Positions 58,344-64,000 of a stretch of 64,000 nt of DNA are shown here, one piece after another. The notes below the pieces were generated by a model. That model was not told the origin of the DNA. It did no database searches and saw only the letters and a list, made by a program, of their open reading frames with translations. The DNA comes from Shewanella mangrovi (GTDB taxonomy: Bacteria > Pseudomonadota > Gammaproteobacteria > Enterobacterales > Shewanellaceae). The position numbers and the translations under genes are program-made. Position 1 is the first letter of the stretch, and every line of letters starts with the position of its first letter. The stretch is from the NCBI RefSeq assembly GCF_000753795.1, contig NZ_JPEO01000005.1, forward strand, positions 1-64,000, read 5' to 3'.

Positions 58344-59483
58344 CTACTCTGCTGATACAACTTTTGGAGTGACTGGTGCGCCTGGGCGAATCCGTTGTAG
58401 CCCTTCAATCACCACTTTTTCACCGGCTTTCAGCCCGCTGGTAACGCGCCATTTGTTATCAATGACTTGTGCAGTAGTCACGACGCGCGGTTCAATCACG
58501 TTTTGGTCGTTAACGACCATTACCACGGCTTGACCCTTAGCGTTATGGGTGACCACTTTCTGTGGCACCATAATCGCCTGCGGATCGATACCAGCATTGA
58601 TAATGGCGCGCACATACATGCCTGGCAGCAAGGTATGTTCAGGATTCGGGAATTCAGCGCGTAAAGTGACGGAACCAGTGCTTTGATCAACACTAACTTC
58701 GGCAAATTTCAAGGTGCCGCTCTGGTCGTAGATGCTGCCATCTTCCAGCATCAGTTTAACGGTCGCGTCATCGCTTGCCTGCAGTTGGCCGGCCTTGAGG
58801 CTGGCTTTCAAACGCAGCAGTTGTGCACTTGATTGCACGATATCAATCTTGATTGGATCCAGTTGCTGAATCGTGGCAAGGGCAGTGGCTTGGTTGGCGG
58901 TGACCAATGCGCCAGGTGTAACCGATGAAATACCCACACGGCCAGCAATTGGTGCTTTCACTTCGGTGTATTCAACATTGATTTTGGCAGTGTTGACGGC
59001 GGCTTCTGCAACGCTAACTGCAGCTTGCGCTTCCTTGTACGCGGCTTCAGCAGTATCGAAATCTTCTTTACTGATAAAGTCGGTTTTGGTCAGTTCGGTG
59101 TAACGTTTATAGGTGGCTTTAGCAGATACCAGACTCGCTTTCGCGCGTTCCAAATCAGCTTCTGCACTCAACAGACTCGCGTTATAAGTCGCAGGATCGA
59201 TTTGATACAGCGATTGCCCCTGCTTGACTTCAGAACCTTCGACAAATCCCTGCTTGGTGATGATGCCTGACACCTGAGGACGTACTTCAGCTTCTAGATA
59301 AGCCCGGCTACGACCAGGCAACTGAGTTGTGAGCACCTGAGAAGATGACTGAACTTGGATAACACCAACTTCGGTGGCTTTGGCTGGACCTTGTTGCCCT
59401 TGTGCTTGTTGGGCTTCTCCGCCACAAGCGGACAACCACAATGCCATGCTTACAACCGAGGCAACTTTGACAATATGCCGCAT
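58344..59483 (-). CDS. RND periplasmic adaptor (AcrA-like)
   Basis: A 379-residue lipoprotein-type membrane fusion protein. The signal ends with LSACGG, so Cys at about residue 20 is lipidated. RAYLEAEVRPQVSGIITKQGF and VKAPIAGRVGISSVTPGALV are the lipoyl-domain halves, around a coiled hairpin at about 100-170. It links the pump to an outer-membrane channel. First gene of the two-gene operon, divergent from the LysR gene. Confidence 0.93.
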   Translation of the reverse strand: MRHIVKVASVVSMALWLSACGGEAQQAQGQQGPAKATEVGVIQVQSSSQVLTTQLPGRSRAYLEAEVRPQVSGIITKQGFVEGSEVKQGQSLYQIDPATYNASLLSAEADLERAKASLVSAKATYKRYTELTKTDFISKEDFDTAEAAYKEAQAAVSVAEAAVNTAKINVEYTEVKAPIAGRVGISSVTPGALVTANQATALATIQQLDPIKIDIVQSSAQLLRLKASLKAGQLQASDDATVKLMLEDGSIYDQSGTLKFAEVSVDQSTGSVTLRAEFPNPEHTLLPGMYVRAIINAGIDPQAIMVPQKVVTHNAKGQAVVMVVNDQNVIEPRVVTTAQVIDNKWRVTSGLKAGEKVVIEGLQRIRPGAPVTPKVVSAE

Positions 59484-59830
59484 GAAAACTCCTATTGCTA
59501 TGCTAATCCCTTACGCAGCGATGTACCTATTCCAAAGGGATGCTAATTCAGTTCAAAGGGTGCGTATTTTATAACCTACCGGTTATTATCTGCGGCTAAT
59601 CCGCAAAGTGGAAATTTTAAATAGTAAAATTTCGTTAAAGGCACCGCTGTTAGAAGGGATATTTTCTCCTACCAGACCGTAATTTGTGCCACAAATTTGT
59701 ACCCACAGACGTAACAAGTTGAACAATGAGTCTGGTAGTTTTACCTACAGAAGGCTATAGTTTACCACTGTAACGTATAATTTGTTAGATAGCGAAAATG
59801 TGGCTCACTGTTGCATAGGTGAAACAATCA
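59484..59830. promoter_or_regulatory. Divergent control region of the RND operon and LysR gene
   Basis: 347 bases without a gene. It holds a 16-base palindrome ATAACC-TACC-GGTTAT at 59571-59586, a small hairpin TGCGG/CCGCA near 59590-59605, and a pair of 9-base inverted arms, CTACCAGAC at 59669-59677 and GTCTGGTAG at 59730-59738. These are candidate regulator sites. AGGTGA at 59817-59822 is the LysR ribosome site. Confidence 0.5.
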
Positions 59831-60889
59831 ATGGATCTCAATCGAGTACAAATCTTTGCGCAAGTTGTTGAACAAGGTAGCTTTACTGGCGCTGCCCGCG
59901 CGCTTGGATTGACCAAAACGACTGTCAGCCGCAAGGTGGCAGAGCTAGAAACCCAGACTGGTGTTCAACTATTGTTTCGCACCACAAGAGCTTTGCGCTT
60001 AACGGAAGCGGGTTCAGAGTACTACAACAAAATTACTAAAATCCTACAGGATTTAGAAAACGCCGAAGCACAGCTCAGTGCGAGCCAACAGCGGGTTAAA
60101 GGGAGTCTGAAAGTTATCTGTCCATTTGAAATGGGGCAGTTATTCTTGGGGCCAGTATTCGCCTCATTTTTGGAGGCTTACCCCGATATCAGCATCGATA
60201 CTGAACTGACCAGTCGCAAAGTTGACCTGATTGAAGAAGGCATTGATGTGCTGTTCCATGTGGGCATGATTGAAGATTCGCGTATTCAAACCTACCGGTT
60301 GTTTAATACCAGCACCACCTTGATGGCCAGTCCTAAGTATCTGGCGCGCTTTGGTAAACCCACTAAGCCTGCGGACTTGGTCAATCATCGTTATATTGAT
60401 TGCCAATATAGCCGTCATTTGGGCAGCAGTGACTCGATTCGAATCTTTGATGGTCAACGTTGGCAAACCATTGAGCCGCAAGTGCCGTTTAGGGTCAACA
60501 ACATCACGCTCGCGCGGGAAGTGGCGATTTCAGGACTCGGGATTGCCGCACTGCCAGTGATGATTGCTGAGCAGGCATTAGTGAGTGGCGAGTTAGTGCC
60601 ACTGCTGGAAGATTTTCCGATGGAACATAATGTGCTGACCATGTCTTATCCAAAACGTGCCTATCTGCCACGCAAATACATGGTGTTTATCGATTTTATC
60701 TACCAGATGCTGTTTCGCAGTAAAGATGAAGAGCTGTTGGAAAAGCCAGACTTTGTGTTGTTGAATGAGGACGAAAAAGGCAATGTCACGCCGATAGCTC
60801 GTCCTCAGGAGTTTTCCTGCATCAAGACGCTCGATGCGCTAAATTTGAAGGGTTCAGTTGCTTCTGCAGTGATAGGCGATGCTGACTGA
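59831..60889 (+). CDS. LysR-family transcriptional regulator
   Basis: A 352-residue LysR regulator: N-terminal winged helix (QVVEQGSFTGAARALGLTKTTVSRKVAELE) and a C-terminal effector domain of the type that binds small aromatic or drug-like molecules. It is about 50 residues longer than typical members; the extra C-terminal tail overlaps the convergent GNAT gene by 68 bases. Placed divergent to the RND operon, it is the likely regulator of that pump. ATG 59831 follows AGGTGA by 8 bases; a GTG at 59819 is also in frame. Confidence 0.88.
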   Translation: MDLNRVQIFAQVVEQGSFTGAARALGLTKTTVSRKVAELETQTGVQLLFRTTRALRLTEAGSEYYNKITKILQDLENAEAQLSASQQRVKGSLKVICPFEMGQLFLGPVFASFLEAYPDISIDTELTSRKVDLIEEGIDVLFHVGMIEDSRIQTYRLFNTSTTLMASPKYLARFGKPTKPADLVNHRYIDCQYSRHLGSSDSIRIFDGQRWQTIEPQVPFRVNNITLAREVAISGLGIAALPVMIAEQALVSGELVPLLEDFPMEHNVLTMSYPKRAYLPRKYMVFIDFIYQMLFRSKDEELLEKPDFVLLNEDEKGNVTPIARPQEFSCIKTLDALNLKGSVASAVIGDAD

Positions 60890-61310
60890 TATCATCGGCA
60901 ACCGGCGTAAAGTCAACGACTTGGTAGCGATTACGGATCAACAGATTAAGCACAGTTCTGAACTTATTGCGGGTCTTAATTTGTACTGATTGATAACCGT
61001 TGGCGCTGAGCCATTGCTCTTGCGCCAACAGCATCTTCTTGGCTAAGCCGATACCCCGAAACTCTGCGGCGATTCCGCCCAGCCAGCTATAAAAACGCTG
61101 TTCATCCAGTGCATAGCCCAAGTTAAAGCCAGCTAACTCATCTTCTACGTACAGTAACTGCAGCAGAATGCGTTTATCGTAAAGACGCTGTCGAATTTCG
61201 GCGACGGAATCAACCGCGTCATATTCTGGTATCTGCTCCATCAGCGCTATCACCTGCGCCATATGTGAGCTCGACAGTTCAGTGACTGTCGTTATGCTTG
61301 TGTGATACAT
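60822..61310 (-). CDS. GNAT-family N-acetyltransferase
   Basis: A 162-residue acetyltransferase. The acetyl-CoA pyrophosphate loop is EFRGIGLAKKML, with GYQSVQIKTRNKFRTVLNLLIRNRYQVVDF the usual later strands. The acceptor is unknown. It runs toward and overlaps the LysR tail by 68 bases on the opposite strand, so the last 22 or so codons are shared DNA. Confidence 0.82.
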   Translation of the reverse strand: MYHTSITTVTELSSSHMAQVIALMEQIPEYDAVDSVAEIRQRLYDKRILLQLLYVEDELAGFNLGYALDEQRFYSWLGGIAAEFRGIGLAKKMLLAQEQWLSANGYQSVQIKTRNKFRTVLNLLIRNRYQVVDFTPVADDISQHRLSLQKQLNPSNLAHRAS

Positions 61311-61391
61311 CGTTTGTTACCCCCAACGGCCAGCAGCAAAGGGCTGCCAGCAAAATCGGGCGCAGTATACCAGTTCGAATTTACGGTTCCA

Positions 61392-62051
61392 TTAACACAG
61401 TGCGGATTTTGCGCTGCCCCTCAGAATCATCTCTTGTAGGACTTTCAACAACACGCCGTACGCCGGAAGGAACAGGCACAAGCTGATGAGCAGCTTAAAG
61501 CCGTAGTCAACGCTAGCAATTTCTGGCCAATGTTGCGCCATAAACGGATTATCTGAGTGATAAAAGGCAATACCAAAGAACAGCAGGGTATCAATCAGGT
61601 TTCCCACCACGGTTGATGCCGTCGGCGCTACCCACCAAGCGCAGCGTTCGCGAATCGCGGCAAATACCTTGATATCCATCAACTGGCCAAAGCAGTAAGC
61701 TGCAAAGCTGGCAAACGAAATGCGCAGTACCAGATTATTGATTTCTGCCAGAGAAGCCGCGCCCTGAAAGGCGCCATCGTGGAATAGGACGCCAATTAAG
61801 TAGGACAAGACTAAGGCGGGCAACATTGCCATAAAGATAATGCGTCTGGCGGGCTCTTTACCAAAGATGCGTACGGTCAGATCTGTGGCGAGGTACACAA
61901 ATGGAAAGCTAAACGCGCCCCACGTAGTGTGAAAGCCGAAAATTTGAAATGGAAGTTGTACCAGATAGTTGCTGGCACTGATGATCAAAATGTGAAAGCT
62001 GATAAGCAGCAGTAGCGCACGTTTAATCTGCGCTGGAGTTAACATCAACAT
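61392..62051 (-). CDS. yhhQ: Queuosine-precursor transporter YhhQ
   Basis: A 219-residue inner-membrane protein with six helices, of the YhhQ/COG1738 family that imports preQ0 and preQ1 for queuosine tRNA modification. FVYLATDLTVRIFGKEPARRIIF and SASNYLVQLPFQIFG are the family blocks; length matches E. coli YhhQ (about 221). ATG 62051 follows AAAAAGG. A candidate preQ1 riboswitch includes that ribosome site, so ligand should lower translation. Confidence 0.92.
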   Translation of the reverse strand: MLMLTPAQIKRALLLLISFHILIISASNYLVQLPFQIFGFHTTWGAFSFPFVYLATDLTVRIFGKEPARRIIFMAMLPALVLSYLIGVLFHDGAFQGAASLAEINNLVLRISFASFAAYCFGQLMDIKVFAAIRERCAWWVAPTASTVVGNLIDTLLFFGIAFYHSDNPFMAQHWPEIASVDYGFKLLISLCLFLPAYGVLLKVLQEMILRGSAKSALC

Positions 62052-62056
62052 ATTGT

Positions 62057-62096
62057 GACCTTTTTGATTGATTGCAGCGGGGTGAGGGAACCCGCG
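62057..62096 (-). promoter_or_regulatory. Candidate preQ1-I riboswitch in the yhhQ leader
   Basis: On the minus strand P1 pairs GCGGG (62095-62091) with CCCGC (62081-62077), enclosing TTCCCTCAC. An A-rich tail ends in AAAAAGG, which is the yhhQ Shine-Dalgarno. CCT in the loop can pair with AGG of the tail to close a pseudoknot, and the next C (62084) sits where preQ1-I aptamers bind ligand. The target gene is a preQ0/preQ1 importer. The loop is slightly shorter than the consensus I remember. Confidence 0.65.
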
Positions 62097-62153
62097 ATTA
62101 AGCTCGAAAGCGGCGCACATTATAGTCAACTCGCGCCGCCTGACAAGTCGGCG

Positions 62154-63512
62154 TTAGAAATCCACCAGAATCGACATAATGGTGGCGAGCTTATTTTCCA
62201 ACTCTTGCCATTCTGATTGCGGATCTGATCCCGCCAAAATGCCCGCGCCAGCGAACAGGTTAATGGTGCCGGGCTCTAATAAGGCGCTGCGAATCGCCAC
62301 TGCAAACTCACTTACATGACGGCTCAGATAACCACAGGCGCCGGCGTACCAGCCGCGATTGTAACCTTCATACTCACGAATAAAGTCCATCGCACTTTGC
62401 TTAGGCAAGCCGCCGACTGCAGGCGTGGGATGCATAGCTTGCAGCAGCTGAAAATCGTTGACGTTGTGTTTCAGCTTAGCGCGAATGATGCGATGCAGAT
62501 GTTGAATATGGTTCAACTTAAAGATTGCCAGCGGCGCATTACCGTCGACTTCATCGCTCAACGGGTTGAGTTCATTGACAATATGGGTGCGAACAAACTG
62601 GTTTTCGACGCTATTTTTGGCGTCATCTAACAGCTGTTGTGCGAGTAGCTGATCTTCTGCTGCCGTCATGCCGCGCACTGTGGTGCCCGCTAAAGCTTCG
62701 GTTTTCAGTTCATGTTCATGGCGTTGAAACAGTCGCTCCGGCGTACAGGAGATAAAACTGCGTTCGGGACTGAACTGAAAGCCAAACTGAAAACTGTTGG
62801 GATTACGCCCTTGCCAACTGGCCAGCACGGTCCAAGGATCAGGCGCATCGGCGACTTTTAACTGAGTATGGCGGGACAACACCACTTTGGGGGTGTCAGC
62901 GTTAAATTGCGGTTCGGTCACCATCGACACCAACTGCTGCCAACGTTGTTGATTTGGGGTGTCACGACGCTCCAGCACTTCGGTCTTACGCGGCGGTGCT
63001 AACGGCGCTGCTGGCACTAATGCCTGCAATGCATCTCTCGCGCGCGCCAGTTCGTACTGTGCATCACCTTCGGCCAAATAGAGGTTAAGCAGCAGTTGGT
63101 AGTGCTCGTCTTGGCGACGTAACTCCAGACGCGGCAGAATAAACCGCACGCGGCCAAACTCTGGCCATGATGCTTCACGCCGATCAAAGGCGATGCCGCC
63201 GTAGTAACGAATATCCGGTTCTGCCAAGCAGCTCAATTGTTGCTGATAGACGCTTGCCAGTTGTTCATCCGTGACGGTTTGCTCAAAGAAAAACTGGTGA
63301 CAACTGCCAATGGCGGCGGCCTCTTCATCATTGTTGCGGCCATGCCAGTAGATTTTCGGAAAACTGTGTTGGGTCGCCAGCCACGCCATCAGCGGCAAGG
63401 TATCAATCGGTTGTTTGAGTTGTAACACCGGAGCTTGAACTTCAGATAAAGTCAGTTCAGTGAGCCGTTGTTGTAGCGATTTAACGGCTTGCGAAAGAGA
63501 TGTAACAGACAA
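62154..63512 (-). CDS. menF: Isochorismate synthase MenF
   Basis: A 452-residue chorismate-utilising enzyme. FSPERSFISCTPERLFQRH, LAGTTVRGM, MHPTPAVGGLPKQSAM and RSALLEPGTINLFAGAGI are the family core; the general-acid region and magnesium site lie in the C-terminal half. It makes isochorismate, the first step of menaquinone synthesis, rather than enterobactin (no ent genes nearby). Menaquinol feeds CymA, encoded in the same window. TTG 63512 has GGAG 7 bases upstream. Confidence 0.92.
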   Translation of the reverse strand: MSVTSLSQAVKSLQQRLTELTLSEVQAPVLQLKQPIDTLPLMAWLATQHSFPKIYWHGRNNDEEAAAIGSCHQFFFEQTVTDEQLASVYQQQLSCLAEPDIRYYGGIAFDRREASWPEFGRVRFILPRLELRRQDEHYQLLLNLYLAEGDAQYELARARDALQALVPAAPLAPPRKTEVLERRDTPNQQRWQQLVSMVTEPQFNADTPKVVLSRHTQLKVADAPDPWTVLASWQGRNPNSFQFGFQFSPERSFISCTPERLFQRHEHELKTEALAGTTVRGMTAAEDQLLAQQLLDDAKNSVENQFVRTHIVNELNPLSDEVDGNAPLAIFKLNHIQHLHRIIRAKLKHNVNDFQLLQAMHPTPAVGGLPKQSAMDFIREYEGYNRGWYAGACGYLSRHVSEFAVAIRSALLEPGTINLFAGAGILAGSDPQSEWQELENKLATIMSILVDF

Positions 63513-63868
63513 ATGACGCTCCGAAAGGGTAAAAACAGCAACCTGAAGGGTCTTGGTTGGCAGACTATTGCTTCAACACAAACTAAAGTTAGCGGCTCGG
63601 AGTGTCAAGCAATCCGATGCTAAGGTGTGATTTTTGCCGTGATCTGTATCTTGTAAGACTATTTAAATTTGTGATCAGGGTGGACATTTTTGCGTTATTT
63701 GCTGCGCACCTGTGTCAAAATGTCGCAGTTGGATATTTTTTACTACTCCATGTGCTTTGAATATTAGATCCTGATGGCTTTTTAGGGGTTCTTCCCTTTA
63801 AGCTTGTGCGCCTTAACATCAGAATTGGTGTCGAACTTTCCGTTTTTCCATTCACAAGGCATAGCATA
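63513..63868. other. Intergenic region upstream of the TonB-dependent receptor
   Basis: 356 bases without a supported gene, AT-rich toward the right. It must hold the leftward menF promoter and the rightward receptor promoter. A TGTGATCAGGG sequence near 63671 looks like half a CRP site; no good Fur box or riboswitch was seen. Confidence 0.45.
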
Positions 63869-64000
63869 ATGTCAAAATTACCAGCAAGAATTTCACTACT
63901 GGCAATAGCCGTGGGGTGCGCGTGTCAAGCTAATGCAGATGAACAAGTTTCACGTGATCGTCTGTTAAACGTGAACGAAGTTATCGTGGTACATGGTGAT
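63869..64000 (+). CDS. TonB-dependent receptor, N-terminal part (cut by window end)
   Basis: The first 44 codons, from ATG 63869, run off the window. A signal peptide (SLLAIAVGCACQANA) is followed by NVNEVIVVHGD, which resembles the TonB box and plug start of outer-membrane TonB-dependent receptors. Such proteins import siderophores, heme, vitamins or glycans. No substrate can be inferred from this fragment. Confidence 0.65.
   Translation, partial: MSKLPARISLLAIAVGCACQANADEQVSRDRLLNVNEVIVVHGD

Noticed and set aside
63660..63690. CRP site in front of the TonB-dependent receptor
   Set aside because: Only a TGTGA half-site is present; the second half does not match.
1..64000. CRISPR arrays, prophage modules, insertion sequences, rRNA genes
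   Set aside because: No regularly spaced repeats, phage structural genes, transposase frames or rRNA sequence were seen on reading both strands.

Overview
The window is a stretch of chromosome from a gammaproteobacterium that is most likely Shewanella or a close relative. The best single marker is a 187-residue tetraheme NapC/NirT cytochrome with the length, heme spacing and sequence of Shewanella CymA (15144-15707). The gene neighbourhoods gpmI-envC-yibQ, yibN/secB-gpsA, bioH/gntX-nfuA and lexA/plsB are typical gammaproteobacterial blocks. No prophage, insertion sequence, CRISPR array or rRNA operon was seen. One tRNA gene, tRNA-Gly(CCC), lies at 32021-32094. TTG and GTG starts are unusually common; several are fixed by a good Shine-Dalgarno or by family alignment (greB, menF, the GT2 gene, the 960-residue fusion).

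Layout. 0.2-6.7 kb: a small Cys-cluster protein, nsrR, the minus-strand gpmI-envC-yibQ block, then yibN, secB and gpsA. 6.8-14.7 kb: a secreted S9 peptidase, then a minus-strand copper/silver efflux block made of a Cys/His-rich secreted protein, a small protein with two heavy-metal-binding domains, a CusB-like adaptor with three more such domains, and a CusA-like pump, with no outer-membrane factor. 15.1-21.1 kb: cymA, tex, a Gln-rich protein of unknown function, and bioH diverging from gntX-nfuA. 21.2-26.9 kb: a MATE exporter, a polysaccharide deacetylase, and a three-gene envelope-glycosylation set (GT2, VTT-domain membrane protein, ArnT-like transferase). 27-32 kb: lexA-sulA with two perfect LexA boxes, plsB with an aromatic amino acid permease, and tRNA-Gly. 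32.2-37.9 kb: sbp-cysT-cysW-cysA, cysM and greB. 38.1-40.6 kb: yqiJ-yqiK (flotillin).

40.8-42.5 kb is an AT-rich accessory pocket with a small lipoprotein, a protein carrying an R-x4-H HEPN-like motif between inverted GTTAGGC cores, and a strong orphan hairpin. Next to it is the most unusual gene in the window (42484-45366), which fuses an EamA/DMT-like multi-span membrane region to a periplasmic glycine-betaine-type binding domain. 45.4-49 kb: modE diverging from modABC across a near-perfect ModE operator. 49.1-54.8 kb: ompR-envZ, a peroxiredoxin, a DUF2937 protein, rsmJ, rlmJ and a lytic transglycosylase. 55.2-60.9 kb: an HAE1-type RND pump with its adaptor and a divergent LysR regulator. 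60.8-64 kb: a GNAT enzyme, yhhQ behind a candidate preQ1-I riboswitch, menF, and the first 44 codons of a TonB-dependent receptor.

Functional links. menF makes isochorismate for menaquinone, and menaquinol feeds CymA-dependent anaerobic respiration. NsrR, SulA-LexA and OmpR-EnvZ give nitric oxide, DNA-damage and envelope responses. Sulfate uptake supplies the sulfide that CysM uses. ModABC supplies molybdate for molybdoenzymes. All assignments come from reading the sequence and from family knowledge; no database search was run.
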